Under the pieces are notes generated by a model, which made no database searches, was not told where the DNA came from, and was given only the letters and a program-made list of their open reading frames with translations. Shown piece after piece: positions 47,238 to 55,589 of a stretch of 64,000 nt of DNA. Position 1 is the first letter of the stretch; each line of letters opens with the position of its first letter. Made by a program: the position numbers and the translations under genes. The stretch is from a virus. The stretch spans positions 1 through 64,000 of IMG/VR virus record IMGVR_UViG_3300042453_002472. One strand, 5' to 3'.

Positions 47238-48080
47238 ATGTATAAAATTAACGAACAAGAAGATCCATGGGCTGGGGCTGATGCTGCAATACAACAAGCA
47301 ACAAAAAGTAAATCTACTAGTACCGGTAAGATAACTACACCACCTAAATCCGGAGGAGATGCAGATGCAGCAAAACGAGCTAGAGATGCCGCAGCTTTAA
47401 AGGCAAAACAAGATGCGGAACGCAAATCAAAAGAAGATGCGGAACGTAGATTAAAAGGAGGATCTAAAGATCCTAAAGATAGGAACGTAGCTATAATTGC
47501 TAAAAAAGCATGGATTCCGTTAATAACTAGCTCAGTAGAATTTTTACAAAAATTTGGAGCTGCTAGTCGTAAACGAGATACTGATTTAATGTATAACTTA
47601 ATTAAACAATATATTATACGAAATAATACTAATTCTACATATATGGTATGTGTATATATTGATTGGATATTACGATTATCCACACCTGGATCTATAGATC
47701 AAAAACTAGCAATGAAATTTCAAAAACAATATAATTATGCATTATCTAGTAACGGATTGAATAGTATTTCAGTAAATGCAATTTTTAATATGCCAAAAGA
47801 TGCATCTTTAAAAAATATTAATTCAATTTTTAATCCACAACAGCCAATTGGTAAAATGTTAGATATGTCATCTGATAATAAAGTAGTTGCTGAAATTCGA
47901 AGCAATTTATATGGTGTTATTAATTATACTGACGATAATACAAGTTCCAAATTTGAAAAACCTAGAAGTGCCGCGGAATTTCATGAAATGATTATGAGAA
48001 TGTATGAATTAGGATCGTTTAATTTAGAGAATAAATCGGCAAATGGAAAAATGTTACCAAAATTTAAAACAAAATTTTAA
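47238..48080 (+). CDS. Tagged internal protein candidate, 280 aa
   Basis: MYKINE-QEDPW is a very short version of the tag. A basic/acidic charged linker follows (residues 20-85, with AAKRARDAAALKAKQDAERK). The rest is a helical domain ending KSANGKMLPKFKTKF. It is coupled to the next gene, and the linker fits DNA or scaffold contact. The function is unknown. Confidence 0.55.
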   Translation: MYKINEQEDPWAGADAAIQQATKSKSTSTGKITTPPKSGGDADAAKRARDAAALKAKQDAERKSKEDAERRLKGGSKDPKDRNVAIIAKKAWIPLITSSVEFLQKFGAASRKRDTDLMYNLIKQYIIRNNTNSTYMVCVYIDWILRLSTPGSIDQKLAMKFQKQYNYALSSNGLNSISVNAIFNMPKDASLKNINSIFNPQQPIGKMLDMSSDNKVVAEIRSNLYGVINYTDDNTSSKFEKPRSAAEFHEMIMRMYELGSFNLENKSANGKMLPKFKTKF

Positions 48081-48563
48081 ATGAAACGAAATCATTTTCA
48101 TAGTGCCGGTAATGCTAAACGAGCGGCGGCATTAAAATATGGTTATAAATCAGGATTAGAACATACGGTTGCGGAACAAATAAAATCTGCAGAATATCCT
48201 TTGAAATATGAAACTGAAACATTAAATTATATAGTACCGGAACGTAAAGCAAAATATACTCCAGATTTTGTTTTTATTAAACGAGATGGTACTTTAATGT
48301 TTATTGAAACTAAAGGTCGATGGACTAGTTCTGATCGTTTAAAAATGAAACATGTACTTGCATCGAATCCTGGCATTGATATCCGCATGGTTTTTCAATC
48401 TCCTACGCAAAAAATATCTAAAGGAAGTAAAACTACATATGAAAGTTATGCTGTAAAATTAGGTATACATCATGTTGCAAAAAAAGAAATTCCTAGCGAA
48501 TGGCTTGCGGAATGTTTAAAAAATGGCGAAGAACCAGTTAATGTTAGAAAATTTTTTGCATAA
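48081..48563 (+). CDS. T7 endonuclease I-like resolvase, 160 aa
   Basis: The PD-(D/E)xK core is seen as SGLEHTVAEQI, then YTPDFVF and FIETKGRWTSSDRLKMKHVL, then IDIRMVFQ. This is the layout of the T7 gp3 family, which cuts Holliday junctions and branched DNA during recombination and packaging. The length matches T7 endonuclease I. It begins one base after the preceding stop. Confidence 0.85.
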   Translation: MKRNHFHSAGNAKRAAALKYGYKSGLEHTVAEQIKSAEYPLKYETETLNYIVPERKAKYTPDFVFIKRDGTLMFIETKGRWTSSDRLKMKHVLASNPGIDIRMVFQSPTQKISKGSKTTYESYAVKLGIHHVAKKEIPSEWLAECLKNGEEPVNVRKFFA

Positions 48564-48628
48564 AGATTTGAAATGTGAAATATTTTTAATACATTCATAG
48601 AAATTAATGTTATATTAATTAAATGATT

Positions 48629-48680
48629 GATTCAGTATTGAATCGATCGTTAGACCAGAAATGTAGTGTATGTGTCTAAC
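48629..48680 (+). other. Hairpins upstream of primase gene
   Basis: GATTCA-GTAT-TGAATC (48629-48644) is a perfect 6-bp hairpin. GTTAGAC (48649-48655) and GTCTAAC (48674-48680) make a 7-bp stem. They sit in an AT-rich, gene-free stretch of 183 bp before the primase. They may be leader or operator structures. Confidence 0.4.
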
Positions 48681-48746
48681 TAATATTAATAATATTATAT
48701 TAATAATTAATTGGATTAGTATAGTAATTTAATTATATTATTAATA

Positions 48747-49691
48747 ATGAAGAATATTAAGTTATTACAGTTATTAGAATCAGTATTAGGTAAAGGTAAA
48801 CCTACATCTGGTGATAACATAGCATTCTTTTCTCCATTCGTTTCTCACTACAAGCCAAAATTAGAAATTAATATTAACACAAATCATGCCGGTGAAAATC
48901 CATGGCATTGTTGGATTTCTGATAAAAAAGGTCGGTCAATTGCTACTTTATTTAAACAACTAAATTTAGGTAAAGAAAACTTTGAGCAACTTCAAAAAAT
49001 ATTAAATAACGTTAGATATAAATCATTAAATGATACCGAAACTAAAGTTGTTACATTGCAACTTCCGGAAGATTATAAACCGTTATGGATAAAAAAAAAT
49101 ACTCCGGATTATAAAAATGCAATGCACTACTTATTAAATAGAGGTATTGGTGTTTTTGATATAATTAAATATCGAATTGGATATTGCGAATCTGGTGAGT
49201 ATACAGGCAAAATAATTATTCCTAGTTACAATAGCGCAGGACAATTAAATTACTTTGTTAGCAGAGCATTTTATAAAGCAGATTCGCAAAAACATAAAAA
49301 TCCTAAAGTATCTAAAGATATTATTGGGTTTGAAATGTTTATTAATTGGGCGGAACCTATTATACTATGTGAAGGTGCATTTGATGCAATTGCTGTTAAA
49401 AGAAATGCAATACCATTATTTGGTAAAATAATACAACCGACACTTCAAAAGAAAATAATTGAAGAACGAGTACGAGATATATATCTTTGTTTAGATGCAG
49501 ACGCTTTGCGTAATGCAATACAAATTGCTGAACGATTCATGTCAGAAGGATTAAATGTTTATTTTGTTGAGTTACAAGATAAAGATGCTTCTGAATTGGG
49601 ATTTCATGCAATAAATAATATTTTACAAAATACCGATGTATTAACATTTGAACGGTTAATGCAGTTAAAGATGGGAATGATATGGACATAA
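48747..49691 (+). CDS. DNA primase, TOPRIM type (T4 gp61-like), 314 aa
   Basis: The TOPRIM motifs are PIILCEGAFDAIAV (catalytic Glu), then DIYLCLDADALRNAIQ and VYFVELQDKDASELG. The N-terminal part carries a degenerate zinc-ribbon-like segment (ENPWHCWISDKKGRS). Such primases make short RNA primers for lagging-strand synthesis. The C-terminus is short; no helicase domain is fused. It overlaps the nuclease gene by 10 nt. Confidence 0.82.
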   Translation: MKNIKLLQLLESVLGKGKPTSGDNIAFFSPFVSHYKPKLEININTNHAGENPWHCWISDKKGRSIATLFKQLNLGKENFEQLQKILNNVRYKSLNDTETKVVTLQLPEDYKPLWIKKNTPDYKNAMHYLLNRGIGVFDIIKYRIGYCESGEYTGKIIIPSYNSAGQLNYFVSRAFYKADSQKHKNPKVSKDIIGFEMFINWAEPIILCEGAFDAIAVKRNAIPLFGKIIQPTLQKKIIEERVRDIYLCLDADALRNAIQIAERFMSEGLNVYFVELQDKDASELGFHAINNILQNTDVLTFERLMQLKMGMIWT

Positions 49692-52600
49692 AACGTTATG
49701 ATATTGGAAAAGAATGGGTAGATACAATTTTTCATTGTTCTGACATTCATATTCGCACATTAAAACGCCATCGAGAATACCGAGAGGTATTTAGGAATTT
49801 ATTTGATCATATTGCACAACATGCAACTAATAATAGTATAGCTGTTGTTACCGGTGATATAGTTCATAGTAAATTAGATATGTCTCCGGAATTAATAGAA
49901 ATACTTGTTGAGTTCTTCGAAGGATTCATGATACCAACGGTTGTTATTTTAGGTAATCATGACATGAATTTAAACAACATGCATCGAACGGATGCGGTTA
50001 GTCCAATAATCAATGTTATTAAGAATCCTAACATTATTTTTGTTAAAGAGAATGGATTATTTCAAATTGCTAATGTTGTATTCAATCACATGGCTGTTGA
50101 TGTTGCACCAACTGAATATATTAGAGCTGATCAATTCGAAGCTGCATATAAAATTGCATTACATCATGGAGCTGTGAATTCTGCTCGTACTGATATTGGT
50201 TATCAAATATCTAATGAGCATGTTGGAATCGATTTGTTTGCTGGTCATGATATTACATTGCTAGGCGATATTCATAAGCCGGCACAATTCTTAGATGATA
50301 AACAAACAATTGCATATCCAGGATCATTAATTCAACAAAATCACGGTGAAGCATTAGATCACGGAATATTAGTATGGGATTTGCCAGATCGTTCAGCAAA
50401 GTTTGTTCCAATACACAATGATTATGGATATGTAACACTCGATGTGCAAGGCACCACAGTTATTAACGCACCATCACGTATTCCGAATAAGCCCCGAGTT
50501 CGTATTAAATTTTCCGACACTAGTGCAGCTGATATGAAAAAAATGATTGCTGCTATTCGAAAAAAATATGATGTACAGGATATCACAATACAGCGAAACT
50601 CTACTTCAATTCATAATGAAGCTTCTTCATCATTTACTATAGGAAACGTACGAGATGTTGAATATCAAAACACATTGATAACAGATTACATTGCAGTTAA
50701 TTTTCCACAAGCAACATCGGAGGAAACAGATGCAATTCGACACATTAACCGAACAATTAATTCTAAACTACCAGCTATCGAATCTGTTCGTCATATGACT
50801 TGGCATCCAATTGAATTTGAATTTGATAACATGTTTTCATATGGGGAAGGCAATGTTATTAATTTCGAAAACATGCAGGATGTATGTGGATTATTTGCAG
50901 CAAATACATCTGGTAAATCATCTTTACTCGATGCAATTACATATACAATTTTTGATAAATGCAGCAAAACAGGCAAAGCACATGAAGTATTAAATAATAA
51001 AAAAGCTACATTCCGAGGTAAATTTACATTTGAAATGAATGGTGTTAAATACATTATCGAACGTAATGGTATTAAACAAAAAAATGGTCATGTTAAAGTT
51101 TTGGTAGATTTTTATACCGACACAGAAAATTTAAATGGAGAAGAACGAAGTGATACAAATAAATCGATTCGTAGGTATTTAGGAACATATGATGATTTTA
51201 TTTTAACTGCATTTTCACTTCAAGCTGATAACAACAATTTTATAGAAAAATCACAAAGAGAACGTAAAGATCTATTATCGCAGTTTTTAGACATAACGGT
51301 ATTTGAACAACTATATCAACTTGCTGCAGATGAAATTAAAGAAACTGCTGGTAAATTAAAAGAATACAAGAAAACAGATTTTGCTGAAATAATTGTTAGT
51401 ACAGACAACATAATAAATGCAAATCATGGAACTATTCAAACGTTAGAAACACAAGAAGATGAGTTTCAAGAAAGACGAAATTATTTACAAAATCAAATCG
51501 TATCATTAATTGAAACAAAATTACCAACAACATATGATGGACCAGATATTACAAAATTACGAAAAACTGAATCTGATTTAACAGAAAAAATTGATGACTT
51601 ACAAAATAATATCGATCAATCAGAACAAACTTTAGAAGATTTAAAAACACAACATGTTACGATTAAAAAAGAAATTCGTACTTATGATGAACCTGGTTTA
51701 TTAGAACAATTGGACCAATTGAAAATTTTTAAAACCAATCTCAAACAAATTGAAACTCAAATTGACAAACAACAAGGAGTTGTAAATGCTAAACAAGAAA
51801 AAATTAATCATCTTGCCGAACATGAATATGATCCGAAATGCAAATATTGTACATCTAACGTTTTTGTACAAGATGCAATCGAAGCGCAAAATACAATCGA
51901 TTCGGATAGAAACATATTAACAGGACTACAAACCACTAAACAAGACATTAATGCTGAAATTGAATTGCTTCAACAATATGAACAACGATATGCTGAATTA
52001 ATTACACTTCGAACCAATTTACAAACCAAACAAAGTGCTGTAGAAAAATTAGAATTGCAACTTCAGATTGCAGAAAATGAACTGCAAACTAAAGAATCAG
52101 AACTTGAAACTTGTTTGGAACGGCAAGAATTATTCCGAAACAATGAAACTGCTATAACTCATAATAAAACAATTGATGAAAAAATTACTGAATGTAAACA
52201 AGATATCGATGCATTTACTGAGGAAATAAAATCTATTCAAACACAAATCAAATCACTGTTTGGTGCTATAGAAGTTGCAAAAACAAATAAACAATCTGCA
52301 TTGACGAGTTTAGATGCATATCATAAATTAGAAACAGAATATAAAGCATATGAATACTATTTACAAACGGTAAAACGAGATGGAATTCCATATGAATTAA
52401 TTTCTAAAGCAATGCCGAAAATAGAAACTGAAATAAACAATGTTTTAAATCAGGTTGTAGATTTTAATATGGTGTTGCAAAGTGATGGTAAAAATATCAA
52501 TGGATACATTATTTATGATGAAGATAATTTTTGGCCATTGGAATTAACAAGTGGTATGGAACGTTTTATATCATCATTAGCAATTCGAATAGCACTTATC

Positions 52601-52822
52601 AATGTATCTGCACTACCACGACCAAATTTTATTGCAATAGATGAAGGATGGGGATCATTGGATGCAGAACATATTTCTGCAGTAGTAAATCTATTTGATT
52701 ATTTTCGAACTAAATTTGACTTTTCTATTATTATCAGCCATGTTGATTCTATGCGAGATATGGTAGACAATTTAATTGAAGTTAATAAAATCGACGGATT
52801 CAGCCAGATTAATCATGTTTGA
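49682..52822 (+). CDS. Fused SbcD/gp47-SbcC/gp46 recombination nuclease-ATPase, 1046 aa
   Basis: Residues 1-350 are an Mre11/SbcD-type nuclease (HCSDIHIRTLKRH, VTGDIVHSK, VILGNHDMN, FAGHDITLLGDIHKP). From about 365 it is a Rad50/SbcC-type ATPase with Walker A AANTSGKSSLLD (near 408) and a coiled coil. The zinc hook KCKYC lies near 718, the signature LTSGMERFISSL near 955, and Walker B FIAIDEGWG near 981. In T4 these are two separate genes (47 and 46). They resect DNA ends for recombination-dependent replication. The fusion is unusual; no frameshift is visible. Confidence 0.9.
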   Translation: MDIKRYDIGKEWVDTIFHCSDIHIRTLKRHREYREVFRNLFDHIAQHATNNSIAVVTGDIVHSKLDMSPELIEILVEFFEGFMIPTVVILGNHDMNLNNMHRTDAVSPIINVIKNPNIIFVKENGLFQIANVVFNHMAVDVAPTEYIRADQFEAAYKIALHHGAVNSARTDIGYQISNEHVGIDLFAGHDITLLGDIHKPAQFLDDKQTIAYPGSLIQQNHGEALDHGILVWDLPDRSAKFVPIHNDYGYVTLDVQGTTVINAPSRIPNKPRVRIKFSDTSAADMKKMIAAIRKKYDVQDITIQRNSTSIHNEASSSFTIGNVRDVEYQNTLITDYIAVNFPQATSEETDAIRHINRTINSKLPAIESVRHMTWHPIEFEFDNMFSYGEGNVINFENMQDVCGLFAANTSGKSSLLDAITYTIFDKCSKTGKAHEVLNNKKATFRGKFTFEMNGVKYIIERNGIKQKNGHVKVLVDFYTDTENLNGEERSDTNKSIRRYLGTYDDFILTAFSLQADNNNFIEKSQRERKDLLSQFLDITVFEQLYQLAADEIKETAGKLKEYKKTDFAEIIVSTDNIINANHGTIQTLETQEDEFQERRNYLQNQIVSLIETKLPTTYDGPDITKLRKTESDLTEKIDDLQNNIDQSEQTLEDLKTQHVTIKKEIRTYDEPGLLEQLDQLKIFKTNLKQIETQIDKQQGVVNAKQEKINHLAEHEYDPKCKYCTSNVFVQDAIEAQNTIDSDRNILTGLQTTKQDINAEIELLQQYEQRYAELITLRTNLQTKQSAVEKLELQLQIAENELQTKESELETCLERQELFRNNETAITHNKTIDEKITECKQDIDAFTEEIKSIQTQIKSLFGAIEVAKTNKQSALTSLDAYHKLETEYKAYEYYLQTVKRDGIPYELISKAMPKIETEINNVLNQVVDFNMVLQSDGKNINGYIIYDEDNFWPLELTSGMERFISSLAIRIALINVSALPRPNFIAIDEGWGSLDAEHISAVVNLFDYFRTKFDFSIIISHVDSMRDMVDNLIEVNKIDGFSQINHV

Positions 52823-52834
52823 TATTTATATAAA
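52822..52834 (+). promoter_or_regulatory. Late-type promoter motif
   Basis: ATATTTATATAAA begins at the last base of the nuclease gene and lies 27 bp before 52849. Confidence 0.65.
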
Positions 52835-52848
52835 AAGAATATCAATGG

Positions 52849-55548
52849 ATGAAACGCAAAGAAGCTGTTTATAAAGGTTTAGAATTTATCGATGTTTTAT
52901 ACAACGATACATCATTAACATCACCAGATTTTTTTCAAATTTCAGAATTTCCACTTCGGTTAACTGCTGGAAAAAATTTATTTAAACTTCGTGGAAATCC
53001 TACGAATTTAAAAGTAGGATCGTATCTAAATATCGAAGTACTAGATTATAATGGTGATCCTATCTATTCTGAAGTTATTGATTATTTAGATGAAGATAAA
53101 TCCAGAGTTGTTGCAATTTATATATATGAAAATACATCTCCGGGTGATTGTCGAATTACATTGATAGGTGAAGCAGTTAATGCCCCATCTGAATGGCAAA
53201 ATCGTGCTAATGTTAAATGGACTCGTACGGTACCTGTTAACCCTAATATAGCTAATGATACTGAAATAATATTTGAAACATTACCGACTATAACGTTATC
53301 AGAACAGGTTGGAGTTCAGTTAGACAGAGTATACGCAAATAACACGCAGTTTCCTACATATAACACCGGCACCGTAAGATATTATAATTATAACGGTGCA
53401 GCTGCTATAGAAATTACCGGGGGATCTTTTACCGGAGATATGATTGGCGGAACATTAACAGTAGCCACTCCACAAAATCCTTCTCCTACGCCTAATTACA
53501 CTGTATCTAATGCGGTTTATCAAACAACTATTAAAAAGATATTATCTCCTAGTTTAGCACTGTTAAACACAGAGTATACGGTTTTTAGTAGCCAAAGTAT
53601 TTCATCTCATACATACACTGCATTTGATTACTCTGCTTATTCGGTAACATATGAAGCAACACCGCAATATGTACCTACACAAAATTCTGAATCATTCGCT
53701 CTTATACAAATTGATGATTTAGAACCGGCAACTGGTGACATATCCAGAATAAAAACATTTGTTAGCAATAATGGTACTATCGGGTCATGGGAATTAATAA
53801 ATGATGTAGAATTAGAAGAAACGGAAATATTTGTTTCTAGCACATCATCATTATATCCATATGAGAGTTTAGGATTATTTTACAGTCAAAGCGTAATTAA
53901 TACATACTGGGAAGGACATACGTATCAAGGTAAAACAGAAATTGCAGCACCGGTACTAACTTGGACAACGGCATCTATTAATAATGCTATGCGTATTTCG
54001 AGTAGTGTTAATATTGATGCAGTAAATACTATTACTACTGCAGAATTGCAATCTGCATATAACGGAATTTTTATTAAAGATGCATCATATAAAGTTATGA
54101 TAGATGCATTAGGAACTAGAACTGGTACAACTAATCCAAAAATTTCTGTTTATTTGTCAGGTAGTGCGTTTAATTTTAATACAACAGACTATTTTAACCA
54201 AGATTTTTCCAGACGATTTGGAAAACGGGTTGGTGAATTAGAAGTACAAACTAACAACCAACGATTTGATGATGAAACGTTTGAGTTTACTGCAGATAAT
54301 ACCGGTACTGGTGTATTAATATTTATTGTAGAATCTGGAGAATGGCAAGTTTCTGATGTACGTACAACTTCTGATAATGAGTCAGGATATACACCACAAT
54401 ATACACGTCTTCGAAGTTTAGTACCAACTCCACATAAAGCTGATAATCAAGTATCATTTAAAGTAGAATATTATAATATAGCTGGCGAAAAAAGCAAACA
54501 AATTAATTACATTTATAATAAAAATTGGGAAGGTGGTAATCGTTATATAGATGGCGATTATTCTATGCTTACTGGATCTTTGTATGTAGCAGACTCATTA
54601 GAAACTGGCGTAGCGATATCTGGATATAAGAATACCGGATATATAAGATCATTAGGTTATGAAGGATTTACTGCTGGCTTTCCTGGATTTTTAATGTGGT
54701 CTGGATCTGCTTTAAGTGGATCTTTAGGAACAAAAGGTGGAGTACCATATAGTGGTGTTGGTTTAGAATTATACGGAGATGCTAATAATTATTTTCGTTA
54801 TTCAACAAATCCATCCGAGTTAGATGTACATACAGAAACATTTTTCTTTGGAGATCCTAACTCACAGTATATTTCTGGAAGTAATGGTAATTTAGAAATA
54901 TCATCGAGTGGATTTTATTTAACAGCGGATGGGGATGTAACTGCATCATCATTTATTGCAGTAAATGGAAGTAATGTTTTATTTGATTCGAACTCAGAAT
55001 TTGTTGATGGATTTAATGTCGGCCGGGTTGTATATTTTGATAGATCAGAATTTACAGCTTCTGGTAATTTTGGAAGTAATGGTACACCTGTAACTTCATC
55101 GATATTTGAAACATTTATTTTACCAGGCGAAACTAGAATGCAAATATCAGTAACTGCTCAATTTATAAATTCTGCTTCAGGTAATAGAACATTATCGGGT
55201 GAATGGTATATACAATCTGCTAGTAGTATAGATTTAAGTCCATTGACTAATGAATATGATATGTGGAGTACTCCAAAATCTTTGTCAGGCGGATCAGTAC
55301 CGATATTATTTACACCTGTTACTTCAATTCGAGGAAATTCTAGAACATTAGAAGTAGTAGGTGGTACTGTTGGAAAAGCTAATTTTGCTGAATGTCAGGG
55401 TAAATATGTAAGAATTTACATGTTAACATCACACGCGGGATTAGGGTCGGGAACGAGTGAATTTAAACTAAAACACTTTGTATATCGTACTAGTCGAGTT
55501 GTAGGTAGCGTTACTGGATCTATAGGAATATTACTTCCGGAAATATAA
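52849..55548 (+). CDS. Large tail fibre/baseplate protein, 899 aa
   Basis: The protein is almost all beta, with Ser/Thr/Gly-rich repeats and several segments like Ig or carbohydrate-binding modules. The N-terminal MKRKEAVYKGLEFIDVLYND looks like an attachment domain. The C-terminal 150 residues (GNFGSNGTPVTSSIFETFIL and on) may carry a tip domain. Late promoter and genomic position fit a fibre or adhesin. No receptor-binding family is recognised. Confidence 0.7.
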   Translation: MKRKEAVYKGLEFIDVLYNDTSLTSPDFFQISEFPLRLTAGKNLFKLRGNPTNLKVGSYLNIEVLDYNGDPIYSEVIDYLDEDKSRVVAIYIYENTSPGDCRITLIGEAVNAPSEWQNRANVKWTRTVPVNPNIANDTEIIFETLPTITLSEQVGVQLDRVYANNTQFPTYNTGTVRYYNYNGAAAIEITGGSFTGDMIGGTLTVATPQNPSPTPNYTVSNAVYQTTIKKILSPSLALLNTEYTVFSSQSISSHTYTAFDYSAYSVTYEATPQYVPTQNSESFALIQIDDLEPATGDISRIKTFVSNNGTIGSWELINDVELEETEIFVSSTSSLYPYESLGLFYSQSVINTYWEGHTYQGKTEIAAPVLTWTTASINNAMRISSSVNIDAVNTITTAELQSAYNGIFIKDASYKVMIDALGTRTGTTNPKISVYLSGSAFNFNTTDYFNQDFSRRFGKRVGELEVQTNNQRFDDETFEFTADNTGTGVLIFIVESGEWQVSDVRTTSDNESGYTPQYTRLRSLVPTPHKADNQVSFKVEYYNIAGEKSKQINYIYNKNWEGGNRYIDGDYSMLTGSLYVADSLETGVAISGYKNTGYIRSLGYEGFTAGFPGFLMWSGSALSGSLGTKGGVPYSGVGLELYGDANNYFRYSTNPSELDVHTETFFFGDPNSQYISGSNGNLEISSSGFYLTADGDVTASSFIAVNGSNVLFDSNSEFVDGFNVGRVVYFDRSEFTASGNFGSNGTPVTSSIFETFILPGETRMQISVTAQFINSASGNRTLSGEWYIQSASSIDLSPLTNEYDMWSTPKSLSGGSVPILFTPVTSIRGNSRTLEVVGGTVGKANFAECQGKYVRIYMLTSHAGLGSGTSEFKLKHFVYRTSRVVGSVTGSIGILLPEI

Positions 55549-55566
55549 TCAATAATTTATTAGATA

Positions 55567-55581
55567 ATATTTATATATAAA
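55567..55581 (+). promoter_or_regulatory. Late-type promoter motif
   Basis: ATATTTATATATAAA lies 23 bp before 55590. Confidence 0.6.
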
Positions 55582-55589
55582 GAAATAAA

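Noticed and set aside
48747-48790. Head-targeting tag on the primase (MKNIKLLQLLE)
   Set aside because: It superficially resembles the tag, but primase acts in the cytoplasm during replication and the segment is part of the folded N-terminus. I treat it as chance.
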